DNA from: Cellulosimicrobium funkei
GTDB taxonomy: Bacteria; Actinomycetota; Actinomycetes; Actinomycetales; Cellulomonadaceae
Assembly: GCF_001019615.1 (NCBI RefSeq)
Contig: NZ_JNBQ01000011.1
Span: 32,223-96,222 of the forward strand
DNA length: 64,000 nucleotides
Reading direction: 5' to 3'
The position numbers were made by a program, and so were the translations under genes. The stretch's first letter is position 1, and every line of letters starts with the position of its first letter. A model generated the notes under the pieces. The model was given only the letters and a program-made list of their open reading frames with translations. It was not told where the DNA came from and ran no database searches. This document shows positions 54,977-64,000 of the stretch, one piece after another.

Positions 54977-55792
54977 ATGCGGATCGTCGTCGCCGTGAAG
55001 TACGTCCCGGACATCCATGCGGACCGGGGCTTCGAGGGCGGGCGCGTCGTGCGCCGGGCCGACGAGGGGACGCTCAACGAGCTCGACGAGAACGCGGTCG
55101 AGGCCGCGCTGCGCCTCAAGGAGGCGCTGCCGGAGGGGGAGCGCGAGACCAGCGAGGTGATCGTCCTCACGGTGGCCGGCCCGGACGCGGACGGCGCGGT
55201 GCGCCGCTCGTACCAGCTCGGCGCGGACCGCGGCGTGCGCGTGAGCGACGACGCCGTCGCAGGCTCGGACTACTTCGGCACCGCGCGCGTGCTCGCCGCC
55301 GCGGTGCGCCGCCTCGCGGACGAGGCGCCGGTGGACGTCGTGGTGACGGGCATGGCCGCGCTCGACGGGCTCGGCTCGGTCGTCCCCGCGCTCCTGTCGG
55401 CGGAGCTCGGGCTCCCGCAGCTCACGCTCGCGGGGAAGCTCGAGGTCGAGGGAGAGCCCGGCGCTCGGACGGCTCGCGTCACGCGCGAGCTCGACGGCGT
55501 CGAGGAGGTCCTCGAGGCGCCGCTGCCCGCCGTCGTGTCGGTGACCGACCACGCGAACGACCCGCGCATGCCCAACTTCAAGCTCATCATGGCGGCGCGC
55601 ACGCGCCCGGTGGAGGCGTGGAGCCTCGCCGACCTCGGCGTCGACCCGGCGCTCGTCGGCGACGCCGGCGCGCGGTCGCGCGTGACCGACGCGTCGCCCC
55701 GCCCGCCGCGCCCCGACGCCGAGATCGTCGTCGACAAGGGCGAGGGCGGGCGCGCCCTGGCCGAGTTCCTCATCCGCAACGACCTGGTCTGA
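54977..55792 (+). CDS. etfB: Electron transfer flavoprotein beta subunit
   Basis: A 271-residue cytoplasmic subunit that binds AMP and helps carry electrons from acyl-CoA or other dehydrogenases to the quinone pool. It starts IVVAVKYVPD, with LNELDENAVEAALRLKE and the family block VVVTGMAALDGLGSVVPALLSAELGLPQLT, and then VVSVTDHANDPRMPNFKLIMAA near the end. ATG at 54977 has GGGAGAG upstream. It lies 13 bases before etfA. The short gap to glgX on the other strand holds the operon promoter. Confidence 0.95.
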   Translation: MRIVVAVKYVPDIHADRGFEGGRVVRRADEGTLNELDENAVEAALRLKEALPEGERETSEVIVLTVAGPDADGAVRRSYQLGADRGVRVSDDAVAGSDYFGTARVLAAAVRRLADEAPVDVVVTGMAALDGLGSVVPALLSAELGLPQLTLAGKLEVEGEPGARTARVTRELDGVEEVLEAPLPAVVSVTDHANDPRMPNFKLIMAARTRPVEAWSLADLGVDPALVGDAGARSRVTDASPRPPRPDAEIVVDKGEGGRALAEFLIRNDLV

Positions 55793-55805
55793 GAGGCGTC
55801 CGCAC

Positions 55806-56813
55806 ATGAGCACCCCCGGGACCCGTACCGTCCTCGTCCTCCTCGACTCCGCCGGCACCGAGCTGCGCTCGCCCGTGCTGGAGCTGATCACCGTCGGCCG
55901 CTCGCTGGGGCGCGTCGAGGCCGTCGCCCTGGAAGCGCCGAGCGTCGACGTGCTCGCCCAGCTCGGCGCCTACGGCGTCGCGCTCGTACGCCAGGCGGAG
56001 CCGTCGACGGGCGGAGAGGTCGTGACCGGCGACGCGCTGCACCTCACGCCCGTCGTGGCCGAGGTCCTCGCCGCCGCGACGCGCGCGTCCGACGCGGACG
56101 CCGTCCTGCTCACGTCGTCCTTCCCGAACAAGGAGGCGGCGGCGCGCCTCGCGTTCCTCACCGAGGCGGGCCTCGTCGTCGACGCGTCCGCGCTGACCGA
56201 CGGCGGCACGCACCTCGTCGCGGACAAGCGCGTCTTCGCCGGGTCCTGGGACGTGCGGAGCGAGATCGTCACCGATCCCGCCGTGCTCACGCTGCGGGCG
56301 AACTCCGTCGTGCCGCAGCCCGCAGAGGTCGCCGTGGCGACCGAGGTCGCTGCGCTGCGGCTCGAGCTCTCGCCCGCCGCGACCGCGGCGCGCGTGGTGT
56401 CCCGCACGGTCGACGAGTCGGCCGGCGCGGGTCGCCCGGCGCTCGGCGAGGCCGCGATCGTCGTCGCCGGGGGCCGTGGCACCAACGGCGACTTCGGTCC
56501 CGTCATCGAGCTCGCCGACGCGCTCGGCGCGGCCGTGGGCGCGACGCGCGACGCCGTGTACGAGGGCTGGCACGACCAGTTCGTCGGGCAGACGGGCGTG
56601 ACCGTCGCGCCGCGGCTGTACATCGGCGCGGGCATCTCCGGCGCCCCGCACCACCGCGGCGGCATGCAGGCCTCGCAGGTCATCGTCGCGGTGAACAACG
56701 ACCCCGAGTGCCCGCTGTTCGAGATCTCGGACTTCGCGGTCGTCGGCGACCTCGCGGACGTGCTGCCCCAGGCGGCCGAGGTGCTGCGCGAGCACCGGTC
56801 GTCCCAGGGCTAG
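55806..56813 (+). CDS. etfA: Electron transfer flavoprotein alpha subunit
   Basis: A 335-residue FAD-binding partner of EtfB. The C-terminal FAD signature reads LYIGAGISGAPHHRGGMQAS and continues with NNDPECPLFEISDFAVVGDL, which matches the ETF-alpha pattern; the N-terminal half is the usual nucleotide-binding-like domain. Start ATG at 55806. The stop is seven bases before the next gene, so a small membrane protein is part of the same operon. No ETF:quinone oxidoreductase gene is in view. Confidence 0.95.
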   Translation: MSTPGTRTVLVLLDSAGTELRSPVLELITVGRSLGRVEAVALEAPSVDVLAQLGAYGVALVRQAEPSTGGEVVTGDALHLTPVVAEVLAAATRASDADAVLLTSSFPNKEAAARLAFLTEAGLVVDASALTDGGTHLVADKRVFAGSWDVRSEIVTDPAVLTLRANSVVPQPAEVAVATEVAALRLELSPAATAARVVSRTVDESAGAGRPALGEAAIVVAGGRGTNGDFGPVIELADALGAAVGATRDAVYEGWHDQFVGQTGVTVAPRLYIGAGISGAPHHRGGMQASQVIVAVNNDPECPLFEISDFAVVGDLADVLPQAAEVLREHRSSQG

Positions 56814-56820
56814 GGGCCCG

Positions 56821-57360
56821 ATGGCCTGGTGGGAGGACGAGCGGTCGAACCTCGCCGACCAGCTCGCGGACTCGAGCCGGCCCGTACGGTCGGCGTCGCC
56901 CTACGAGGGCGACCGCTCGGGCGCGTGGGCGACCCTGCCGTGGTGGCTGCTGCTCGGAGCGGTGGTCACGGCCGCCGGTGTCGTGGTGCTCCGGCTCGCC
57001 GGCACGGTCGCGGGGACGAGCTTCGGCGCCACCGTCCTCGCACTGGGGATCTTCTACCTCAGCCAGTACGGGGTCCTGGCCTTCTACGCGCTCCAGGCCG
57101 GTCGCCTGCGGGACCGGCGCGTCGCGGCCGCGCTCGCGCACGAGCCGCCGCCCGCCCTGACCGACCACGACGTGCGGCAGTTCCACGTGCCGTTCCGTCG
57201 CTCGTACTCCGGCTCCGCGTCCATCGGGCTCCTGAACCCCGGCGAGGGACCCTCGCCGGCGGCGCTGCGCGTCGCGCGGGCCGTGGGGGGTCTGTGCATC
57301 GTGGTCTTCGTCGTGGGCGCCGTCGTGACGGTCGTTGCCGGGACGCTCGCGCGCGCCTGA
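56821..57360 (+). CDS. Small membrane protein downstream of etfA
   Basis: A 179-residue protein with three hydrophobic segments: about residues 40-62, 66-90 and 155-176. A cytoplasmic loop between the second and third carries Arg-rich and Ser/Tyr-rich parts (RRSYSGSASIGLLNPGEG). ATG at 56821 follows the etfA stop by seven bases, so it is cotranscribed. I do not recognise the family. It could anchor or serve the ETF, but this rests only on position. Confidence 0.72.
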   Translation: MAWWEDERSNLADQLADSSRPVRSASPYEGDRSGAWATLPWWLLLGAVVTAAGVVVLRLAGTVAGTSFGATVLALGIFYLSQYGVLAFYALQAGRLRDRRVAAALAHEPPPALTDHDVRQFHVPFRRSYSGSASIGLLNPGEGPSPAALRVARAVGGLCIVVFVVGAVVTVVAGTLARA

Positions 57361-57542
57361 CGGCACACCCACCGGTACGTGAGCACCGGTCCGTCTCCGC
57401 GCTCGCCGCCCAGGGGGCGGACAGCCGGTGCCGAGAATTCACCCGGCGTCCTCCGGGTGGTGGCCGGCCGGTCATCGACCGTTCCTAGCGTCGGGCCGAC
57501 TCCCCGGTGACGGGGAAGCCCCCCGACCCGTGGAGACGACCG

Positions 57543-59678
57543 ATGACGATCACGCCTGCCCCCGAGCATCGCCCCCTGCTCTCCGTCGCGCCGCACGCGC
57601 GCGGCAAGCGCAGCCCCGTCACCTGCCGGCTGAAGTGCGCGGACGCGTGCTCGCACCCGGTCCCCAACGAGAGCGCCAACGAGACGTTCCGCGACGTCGT
57701 CGCGGGCGCGATGTCGCGCCGTGCGCTGCTGGGCGGGCTCGCGGTCGGCGCCGCGGCCGTCGTGCTCGGTGCCCAGACCGTCGGCGCCCCGCCCGCCGCG
57801 GCCCAGGCGCTGCCCGCCCACGGTGGCGGCCACGGCGGAGGCCGCCCGCAGAAGGGCCTGGCCTTCGGCGCGATCTCGCCGCAGCCCGCGGCGCGCGACG
57901 CGTTCGTCGTGCCCGAGGGCTACCGGTGGCGCCCGGTGATCCGCTGGGGCGACCCGATCCTGCGCGGCGCCCAGCCGTTCGACGTCGCGCGCCAGACCCC
58001 CGAGGCCCAGGCCCGGCAGTTCGGCTACAACAACGACTACCTCGACATCCTGCCGTTCGAGCGTCAGCACGCCCTCGCCGGCGCGCAGGGCCGGGGCAAG
58101 GGCCCGGGCCGCGGCACGCGCGGCCTGCTCGTCGCGAACCACGAGTACACGAACCCGGCGATCATGTTCGACGCCTCGTACGACGCCGCGACCCGCCGCG
58201 CCATCGAGCGCGCCGCGCACGGCATGTCCGTGGTCGAGGTGCGCCGCCGTCGGACGGGCACGCCGTGGGACTACGTGGCCGACAGCCGGTACAACCGCCG
58301 CGTGCACCTGACGACCGAGTTCCGCCTCACCGGTCCGGCGGCCGGCTCGGACCTCGTCAAGACCGTCGCGGACCCGTCGGGGACGCGCGTGCTGGGCACG
58401 TTGAACAACTGCGCGGGCGGCACGACGCCGTGGGGCACCGTGCTCTCGGGCGAGGAGAACTACAACGGCTACTTCCGCACGTCGGGGGCGGGCCACGACG
58501 CGCGCTACGGCCTGCGCGACGCCGCGACGGGCTACGGCTGGGAGCTCGACGACCCGCGGTTCGACGCCCGCAACCCCGGGTACGAGAACGAGCCCAACCG
58601 CTTCGGCTGGATCGTCGAGATCGACCCGTACGCGCCCGACGAGCCGCCGGTGAAGCACACCGCGCTCGGCCGGTTCAAGCACGAGGGCGCCAACGTGATC
58701 CTCTCGCGCCGGGGCAACGCGGTCGCGTACATGGGCGACGACGAGCGCTTCGACTACGTGTACAAGTTCGTCTCGTCGCGCACGATGCGCCCGGGGACCA
58801 GCGAGGCGGCGCGTCGTCACAACAAGACGCTGCTCACCGAGGGCTCTCTCTACGTCGCGCGGTTCCGCGGCGACTCGCCCGCGTCCGAGATCGACGGGTC
58901 GGGCGCGGTGCCGTCCGACGGCGCGTTCGACGGCCGGGGCGAGTGGGTCCCGCTCGTCCTCGACGGGCGGAGCGAGGTCGAGGGCATGAGCCTCGAGGAG
59001 GTGCTCGTCTACACGCGCGTCGCGGCCGACAAGGTCGGGGCGACGAAGATGGACCGCCCCGAGGACGTCGAGCCCAACCCGGTCACGGGCCGCGTCTACG
59101 TCGCGTGCACCAACAACACGTCGCGCGGGCCCGCGGCGGCCGAGGCCGCGACCGAGCCGAACCCGCGCAACACCAACCGCGACGGGCACGTCGTGGAGAT
59201 CGTCGAGGACCGCGACGACGCCGCGTCCCTGACGTTCCGGTGGAACCTCCTGCTCGTCGCGGGCGACCCCGCGACGAACACCTCCACGTACTTCTCGGGC
59301 TACCCGAAGGAGAAGGTGTCCCCGATCTCCTGCCCGGACAACCTCGCGTTCGACGCCGAGGGGAACCTCTGGATCTCGACCGACGGTCAGCCGAGCACGA
59401 TCCAGAAGTGCGACGGGCTGTTCAAGGTCACGCTCGACGGCCGCGAGCGCGGTCGCGTCGAGCAGTTCCTCTCCGTCCCGCGCGGCGCCGAGACGTGCGG
59501 ACCCCTCGTGGACTCCACGGACCGCATGGTCTACGTGGCGGTCCAGCACCCGGGCGAGGACGGGTCGTTCGACGCCCAGGCGTCGTACTTCCCCGACTAC
59601 CTGACGCCGGGCGCCCCGGTGCCGACGGGTGCCTTCGCGGGCCCGCGCCCGTCCGTCGTCCAGGTCTGGCGCGACTGA
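57543..59678 (+). CDS. PhoX-family (DUF839) alkaline phosphatase-like protein, Tat-exported
   Basis: A 711-residue secreted protein. The twin-arginine signal SRRALLGGLAVGAAAVVLG lies at about residues 58-76 behind a long N-terminal region with four cysteines or histidines (CRLKCADACSH), an arrangement often seen in PhoX. The mature part has VPEGYRWRPVIRWGDPI, LVANHEYTNP, LSGEENYNGYF, RFGWIVEIDP, MGDDERFDYVYKF and PDNLAFDAEGNLWISTDG, matching calcium/iron-dependent PhoX phosphatases. It should release phosphate from organic esters outside the cell. ATG at 57543 was chosen as the first start near the family beginning; a GTG-type start 36 bases upstream is possible. Confidence 0.92.
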   Translation: MTITPAPEHRPLLSVAPHARGKRSPVTCRLKCADACSHPVPNESANETFRDVVAGAMSRRALLGGLAVGAAAVVLGAQTVGAPPAAAQALPAHGGGHGGGRPQKGLAFGAISPQPAARDAFVVPEGYRWRPVIRWGDPILRGAQPFDVARQTPEAQARQFGYNNDYLDILPFERQHALAGAQGRGKGPGRGTRGLLVANHEYTNPAIMFDASYDAATRRAIERAAHGMSVVEVRRRRTGTPWDYVADSRYNRRVHLTTEFRLTGPAAGSDLVKTVADPSGTRVLGTLNNCAGGTTPWGTVLSGEENYNGYFRTSGAGHDARYGLRDAATGYGWELDDPRFDARNPGYENEPNRFGWIVEIDPYAPDEPPVKHTALGRFKHEGANVILSRRGNAVAYMGDDERFDYVYKFVSSRTMRPGTSEAARRHNKTLLTEGSLYVARFRGDSPASEIDGSGAVPSDGAFDGRGEWVPLVLDGRSEVEGMSLEEVLVYTRVAADKVGATKMDRPEDVEPNPVTGRVYVACTNNTSRGPAAAEAATEPNPRNTNRDGHVVEIVEDRDDAASLTFRWNLLLVAGDPATNTSTYFSGYPKEKVSPISCPDNLAFDAEGNLWISTDGQPSTIQKCDGLFKVTLDGRERGRVEQFLSVPRGAETCGPLVDSTDRMVYVAVQHPGEDGSFDAQASYFPDYLTPGAPVPTGAFAGPRPSVVQVWRD

Positions 59679-59693
59679 CGTCTCCCGATCGAC

Positions 59694-59730
59694 GGAGGGG
59701 CCCGGAGCCGCGACGGCGCCGGGCCCCTCC
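59694..59730. terminator. Terminator hairpin between phoX-like gene and phosphotransferase gene
   Basis: A perfect 12-bp stem (GGAGGGGCCCGG/CCGGGCCCCTCC) with a 13-base loop that can pair further inside. It lies in the 71-bp gap of convergent genes and can serve both. Confidence 0.82.
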
Positions 59731-59749
59731 CTCGTCCGCGGTGGGACTC

Positions 59750-60796
59750 TCAGAGACCGAGGTGCGCCAGCCAGGCGACGGCCGCGACGCCCTGGGCGCG
59801 CTGGAACGCGCGCAGGCGGGGGATCGTCGGGACGGCGGCCTTGCGCGCGGAGTGCAGGAAGTACCCGGCGATCCCGGCGACGACCGAGCGCAGGTCGGCG
59901 GGGTGCACGTCACGCCCGAGGGGGTGCGCGGCGAAGGTCGACGCCGCCCACGCGCCGCCGCGCGCGCGGCGGGCCGCGTCGGCGCTCACCGTGACCGGCT
60001 CGCACACGCCGACGACCCCCTGCATGACGACGCTGGGCAGGAACATCGCGAGGTCGAGCCAGGCCGCACCCCTCGACGCGTGCGGCCAGTCCACGAGGTA
60101 GACCCTCTCCGGCGTGAGCAGGACGTTGTCGGCGCGCAGGTCGCCGTGCACGAACGACTCGCCCTCGCACGCCACGAGCGCCCCGCGCTCGGCCTCCGCG
60201 AGCGCGTCGAGGTGCGTGGCCGCCCAGGGCGCGACGGCGGGCAGGCGCGGGTCGGGGTCCGCACGGAGCGCGCGCCACCCGGTCGCCATGTCGGCGAAGT
60301 CGGGCCCGGTCGGCGGCAGACGCATCGCACGGGCCCCCGGGACGGCCGCGACGCGGACGAGCGTGGTCAGGACCCGGTCGAGCTCGTCGGGGTCCCAGGG
60401 CGTGGCGGGCACGTGCCCGTCGACGACCTCGAACGCGAGGGCGATCCAGTCGCCGTCCCCGTGACCCCAGGCGAAGCGCGGGGCGGGGACCGCGCGCGGC
60501 AGCCGCGTCGCGACCTTCGCCTCGGCGCGGTGGAGGTTGGCCGCCACGGGCTCGTCCGCGGTCCGGGCCGCCTTGACGAAGAGGCGCGTGCCGTCGTCGA
60601 GCGTGAGGACGGACGCGAGGCCGGGGCTGAACCCGGACGAGATCGAGCGCTCCTGCACGACCCGGCCCCCGGCGACCGCCTCCAGCTCGTCGCGCAGCGC
60701 GAGCGGCAGGTCTCCCCAGAGCAGGCGACCGCCGCCCGAGGCGACCGGGACGTCCCCGGCGGCCTCGACGGCGGGCGGTGCGGCGTCGTCGGGCAT
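59750..60796 (-). CDS. Aminoglycoside phosphotransferase-family kinase
   Basis: A 348-residue protein with the APH/choline-kinase fold. Visible are TRLFVKAARTADEPVAAN (ATP-site lysine), SFVHGDLRADNVLL (catalytic HGD and Asn) and YLVDWPHASRGAAWLDLA (metal-binding Asp). This broad family phosphorylates small hydroxyl compounds; being alone, it offers no hint of substrate, and drug resistance should not be assumed. ATG at 60796 has GGAAG upstream. It is divergent from the cysteine desulfurase gene. Confidence 0.85.
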   Translation of the reverse strand: MPDDAAPPAVEAAGDVPVASGGGRLLWGDLPLALRDELEAVAGGRVVQERSISSGFSPGLASVLTLDDGTRLFVKAARTADEPVAANLHRAEAKVATRLPRAVPAPRFAWGHGDGDWIALAFEVVDGHVPATPWDPDELDRVLTTLVRVAAVPGARAMRLPPTGPDFADMATGWRALRADPDPRLPAVAPWAATHLDALAEAERGALVACEGESFVHGDLRADNVLLTPERVYLVDWPHASRGAAWLDLAMFLPSVVMQGVVGVCEPVTVSADAARRARGGAWAASTFAAHPLGRDVHPADLRSVVAGIAGYFLHSARKAAVPTIPRLRAFQRAQGVAAVAWLAHLGL

Positions 60797-61016
60797 CGAG
60801 ATGCCACTTCCCCTGTCGGTGGCTGGACGGTCTCGTCCTCGGCACGTTTCCGTCCCGCGGCGACGTGTGGCGCGCGACGGCGGTCCTGCGACCGGGACGA
60901 GCGCCCGGCGACGGCCGGGCGCAGACCTCCCACAACCTAGCGCTTCTCGCCGGGAAGTCCAGCGCCGCCCACTCCTCGGACCGCGAGCGCCGCGACCGTT
61001 CGTAGACTGGGTGACC

Positions 61017-62282
61017 GTGACCCATCCATCCGGCCCTGTCCCCGCGGCGGCCGCGTACCTCGACCACGCCGCGACGACGCCGCTGTCCGCGGCGGCGCGC
61101 GAGGCGTTCGTCGACGAGCTGTCGCGCACCGGCAACCCGTCGTCGCTGCACGCCGCGGGGCGTGCCGCCCGCCGCACGGTCGAGGAGGCGCGCGAGTCGA
61201 TCGCCGCGGCGCTCGGCGCGCGCCCGAGCGAGGTGGTGTTCACCGCGGGGGGCACCGAGGCGGACAACCTCGCGATCAAGGGCCTGTTCTGGGGGCGGCG
61301 CACGACGGACCCGCGCCGGCTGCGGATCGTCGTGTCCGCGGTCGAGCACCACGCGGTGCTCGACCCCGCGTTCTGGATGGCCGAGCACGCGGGTGCGGAG
61401 ATCGTCCTGCTGCCCGTCGACGGCGAGGGCCGCGTGGACCTCGCGGCGCTGCGCGCGGAGATCGCCGAGCACGCGGACGAGATCGCGCTCATCTCGGTCA
61501 TGTGGGCCAACAACGAGGTGGGCACGCTCCAGCCCGTGCAGGAGGTCGTGCAGCTCGCGCGCCCGCACGGCATCCCGGTGCACTCCGACGCGGTGCAGGC
61601 GGTCGGCCAGGTCCCGGTCGACTTCGCGGCGAGCGGCCTCGACGCGATGACGGTGTCCGGGCACAAGCTCGGTGGCCCCGTCGGCGTCGGCGCGCTCGTC
61701 GCGCGCCGCGACGCCCCGCTCACCCCCGTGCTGCACGGCGGCGGCCAGGAGCGCGGGGTGCGCTCCGGCACGCTCGACGCGCCTGCGATCCGCGCGTTCG
61801 GCGTCGCGGTCGCCGAGGCCGTCGCGCGCCGCGAGGAGCGCGCCGCCCACCTCGCGGCCCTGCGCGACGAGCTCGTCGCGGGCGTGCGCGAGCGCGTCCC
61901 GGACGCCCTCCTCAGCGGGCCCGAGCCGGGGTCCGGCGACCGCGTCGCCGCCCGCCTGCCCGGCAACGCGCACTTCACGTTCCCGGGGGCCGAGGGCGAC
62001 TCGCTCCTCTACCTTCTCGACTCCGCGGGCGTGCAGGCCTCGACGGGCTCCGCGTGCCAGGCCGGCGTGCCGCAGCCGTCGCACGTGCTGCTCGCGATGG
62101 GCGTGCCCGAGCAGGACGCGCGCGGCGCGCTGCGGTTCACGCTCGGCGTCACGTCCACTCCCGACGACGTCGCGCGCCTCCTCGACGCCCTGCCTCCCGC
62201 CGTCGAGCGCGCGCGGGCGGCGGGCCTCGCGTCGGGCCCCACCCGCACCGCGGTCCCCAGCCGCGCGGGAGGTGCCGCATGA
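61017..62282 (+). CDS. Cysteine desulfurase (NifS/IscS-like)
   Basis: A 421-residue PLP enzyme that takes sulfur from cysteine. It starts [18 protein letters not shown], has [47 protein letters not shown], the PLP lysine in [12 protein letters not shown] and the persulfide cysteine in [13 protein letters not shown] of mnmA overlaps its stop (ATGA), so its sulfur very likely goes to tRNA thiolation. GTG at 61017 lies eight bases after TAGACT, fitting a leaderless start; GTG at 61011 is too close to that box. Confidence 0.94.
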   Translation: MTHPSGPVPAAAAYLDHAATTPLSAAAREAFVDELSRTGNPSSLHAAGRAARRTVEEARESIAAALGARPSEVVFTAGGTEADNLAIKGLFWGRRTTDPRRLRIVVSAVEHHAVLDPAFWMAEHAGAEIVLLPVDGEGRVDLAALRAEIAEHADEIALISVMWANNEVGTLQPVQEVVQLARPHGIPVHSDAVQAVGQVPVDFAASGLDAMTVSGHKLGGPVGVGALVARRDAPLTPVLHGGGQERGVRSGTLDAPAIRAFGVAVAEAVARREERAAHLAALRDELVAGVRERVPDALLSGPEPGSGDRVAARLPGNAHFTFPGAEGDSLLYLLDSAGVQASTGSACQAGVPQPSHVLLAMGVPEQDARGALRFTLGVTSTPDDVARLLDALPPAVERARAAGLASGPTRTAVPSRAGGAA

Positions 62283-63469
62283 GGGTGCTCGCCGCCATGT
62301 CGGGCGGCGTCGACTCCGCCGTCGCCGCGGCGCTCGCGGTGGAGGCGGGGCACGAGGTCGTGGGCGTCCACATGGCGCTGTCGCGCAACCGGGACCAGTT
62401 CCGCACCGGGTCGCGCGGGTGCTGCTCGATCGAGGACGCGGGGGACGCGCGGCGCGCGGCCGACGTGCTCGGCATCCCGTACTACGTGTGGGACCTCTCG
62501 GAGCGGTTCGAGGACACGGTCGTCGCCGACTTCCTGGCGGAGTACGAGGCGGGCCGCACGCCCAACCCGTGCGTGCGCTGCAACGAGCACATCAAGTTCG
62601 AGGCGCTGCTCGACAAGGCGACCGCGCTCGGCTTCGACGCCGTCGCGACGGGCCACTACGCGCGCATCGTGACGCGCGAGGAGGCCGACGCGTCGGCCCC
62701 GGGCGGGGTGCGCACGGTGCGCGAGCTCCACCGCTCCCCGAACACGGCGAAGGACCAGTCGTACGTCCTCGCGGTCATGGGGCCCGAGCGCCTCGCGCGC
62801 GCGATGTTCCCGCTCGGGGACTTCGCGTCGAAGGACGAGGTGCGCGCCGAGGCCGCGCGGCGCGGGCTGTCGGTGTCCGCGAAGCCCGACTCGTACGACA
62901 TCTGCTTCGTCGCCGACGGCGACACCCAGGGATTCCTGCGCGACCGTCTCGGCACGCGGCCGGGCGAGATCGTCGACGCCGAGGGGACGGTGCTCGGCGA
63001 GCACGACGGCGCCTACGCGTACACGGTCGGCCAGCGCAAGGGCCTGGGCATCGACCGCCCCGCACCCGACGGCCGTCCGCGGTACGTGCTCGACGTGCAG
63101 CCCGCGAGCAACCGCGTGGTCGTCGGGCCGGCCGAGCTGCTGAGCGTCGACCGCGTCGAGGCCGGCGCGGCGGTCTGGTTCGACGACGCGCGCCCGGCGG
63201 CGGGGGAGCAGGCCGACGTCGAGGTGCAGGTCCGCGCGCACGGTGCCCCGGTCGCGGCCCGGGTCCGGGCCGTCGGCGACGCGATGGAGGTCGAGCTCAC
63301 GGGGACGCCGCTGCGGGGCGTCGCCGCCGGGCAGTCGCTCGTCGTCTACGCCGGCGCGCGCGTGCTCGGCCAGGCCACGGTGGACCGGGCCTACCGCGCC
63401 GCGGCGCGACCGGCCGCCGAGGCGACCGCGCGACCGACCGCTCAGCCGACGCCGACGGGCGCGGGGTGA
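62279..63469 (+). CDS. mnmA: tRNA-specific 2-thiouridylase MnmA
   Basis: A 396-residue enzyme that makes 2-thiouridine at wobble position 34 of Lys, Glu and Gln tRNAs. It has the PP-loop [13 protein letters not shown], the catalytic cysteines in [12 protein letters not shown] and [24 protein letters not shown] and [11 protein letters not shown], all diagnostic. The last 25 residues are an Ala/Thr/Pro tail. It overlaps the desulfurase gene by four bases, a common pairing of sulfur donor and user. Its 3' end overlaps the convergent ester-cyclase-like gene by 28 bases. Confidence 0.97.
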   Translation: MRVLAAMSGGVDSAVAAALAVEAGHEVVGVHMALSRNRDQFRTGSRGCCSIEDAGDARRAADVLGIPYYVWDLSERFEDTVVADFLAEYEAGRTPNPCVRCNEHIKFEALLDKATALGFDAVATGHYARIVTREEADASAPGGVRTVRELHRSPNTAKDQSYVLAVMGPERLARAMFPLGDFASKDEVRAEAARRGLSVSAKPDSYDICFVADGDTQGFLRDRLGTRPGEIVDAEGTVLGEHDGAYAYTVGQRKGLGIDRPAPDGRPRYVLDVQPASNRVVVGPAELLSVDRVEAGAAVWFDDARPAAGEQADVEVQVRAHGAPVAARVRAVGDAMEVELTGTPLRGVAAGQSLVVYAGARVLGQATVDRAYRAAARPAAEATARPTAQPTPTGAG

Positions 63470-63870
63470 GCCAGCGCCCGCACGAGCGCGGACTCGTCGC
63501 GCACGCACCAGTGCTCGGCCTCCTGGCCCTCCGCGAACCGGAGCACGTGCATCTCGCGCACCCGGAACCGGCGTCCCGTCGGGGCGACACCGCGGAAGAA
63601 CCCGGTGTGCCGCGCGCTGAGCTCGACGTGCAGCGCGACGAGGTCGCCCTCGGCGACCGCGTGCAGGACCTCCACGCGCTGGTCCTCGAACGCCTCGTCG
63701 TACCAGTGCATCGTCGCGAGGAGGGCGTCCGCGCCGCCGTCGCAGCCGGGCGACGTGTCGTGGTTGCGGAACCCGGGCGCCAGCAGCGTCGCGAGCGCGT
63801 CGCCGTGGTTGCCGGGGATCGCCCGCGTGTGCACGGCGACCGCCGTGGCCTTGTTCTCGTGCGTTCCCAT
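63442..63870 (-). CDS. Ester cyclase / SnoaL-like polyketide-cyclase-fold protein
   Basis: A 142-residue protein with the small NTF2-like SnoaL fold. Typical blocks are [47 protein letters not shown] and [26 protein letters not shown], as in proteins annotated as ester cyclase. Members have varied or unknown substrates. ATG at 63870 has GGAAGGG upstream; the longer frame to 63984 adds an Ala/Gly-rich stretch that is not conserved in the family. The right edge of the window (63871-64000) holds its promoter region and no other clear gene. Confidence 0.82.
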   Translation of the reverse strand: MGTHENKATAVAVHTRAIPGNHGDALATLLAPGFRNHDTSPGCDGGADALLATMHWYDEAFEDQRVEVLHAVAEGDLVALHVELSARHTGFFRGVAPTGRRFRVREMHVLRFAEGQEAEHWCVRDESALVRALAHPAPVGVG

Positions 63871-64000
63871 GTCGGAGCCCTTCCGCACACCCTCGTGCTC
63901 GGCGGCCGCGCGGCCCCCGGACCCCGGCGGGGTCGCGGCACGGCTCGGTTTCCCAGTGTGCTCCTGGAGAGAGGTGGTCGGCACGTGGTTCGTGACGAGA

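Noticed and set aside
52565..55891. 1108-codon frame as one long gene
   Set aside because: Only the part from 54865 down to about 53206 is GlgX; the upstream part lies opposite etfB and the downstream part is out of frame.
59750..60796. Antibiotic-resistance reading of the phosphotransferase
   Set aside because: The fold is shared by many kinases of unrelated substrates and nothing in the context points to resistance.

Overview
The window is very GC-rich (many codons end in G or C, GTG starts are common, and many genes look leaderless). Its gene content points to an actinobacterium of the order Micrococcales. The secreted mannanases, GlgE-pathway glycogen genes, class Ib ribonucleotide reductase and Promicromonosporaceae-like proteins suggest something close to Cellulosimicrobium, Isoptericola or Cellulomonas; this placement is inference from content, not from a search. 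I see no rRNA, tRNA, CRISPR array, insertion sequence or phage gene, so the window reads as ordinary chromosome with a dense accessory carbohydrate section.

Layout. 0-3.1 kb: end of an MFS exporter and an APC-type permease with a small membrane partner. 3.6-7.9 kb: the nrdHIEF operon behind two NrdR boxes, with stem-loops in the nrdH/nrdI and nrdE/nrdF gaps. 7.9-18.4 kb: housekeeping and conserved actinobacterial genes (fructosamine-kinase-like protein, phosphoribosyltransferase, FKBP lipoprotein, two alpha/beta hydrolases, a long DivIVA-like coiled-coil protein, a membrane protein/lipoprotein pair, a YbbN-like thioredoxin-TPR protein). 18.6-20.9 kb: glgB.

20.9-39.4 kb: a mannan-utilisation locus. 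It has a secreted GH26 mannanase with a ricin-type lectin domain, a large secreted GH5 mannanase, and a 1181-residue secreted protein that joins a GH26 mannanase to an EstA-like esterase. It also has two LacI regulators, a sugar-binding lipoprotein with two permeases (no ATPase gene), and an intracellular GH2 beta-mannosidase. The secreted enzymes would cut and possibly deacylate mannan outside the cell, the ABC importer would take up the mannooligosaccharides, and the mannosidase would finish them inside. Two families of palindromic operator-like sites lie in front of these genes.

39.5-54.9 kb: alpha-glucan metabolism: glgE-treS-mak on the minus strand (GlgE pathway from trehalose to glycogen), divergent glgP, and glgX, which carries an apparent one-base frameshift at a run of six C. 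A 49-residue cysteine-containing gene sits antisense between treS and mak. The 48.0-52.5 kb stretch and the 3' end of glgB carry a family of short repeats built on the core CTCTACCTCG. Some copies are 21-bp tandem arrays and others are long hairpins, and four genes take their TAG stop codon from them. 54.9-63.9 kb: etfBA with a small membrane protein, a PhoX/DUF839 protein, a phosphotransferase, cysteine desulfurase and mnmA (tRNA 2-thiouridine pathway), and an ester-cyclase-like protein.

The most unusual items are the mannanase-esterase fusion, the stop-codon-associated repeat family, the two operator families of the mannan locus, the small antisense gene in the glgE operon, and a 25-bp perfect inverted repeat next to glgB.
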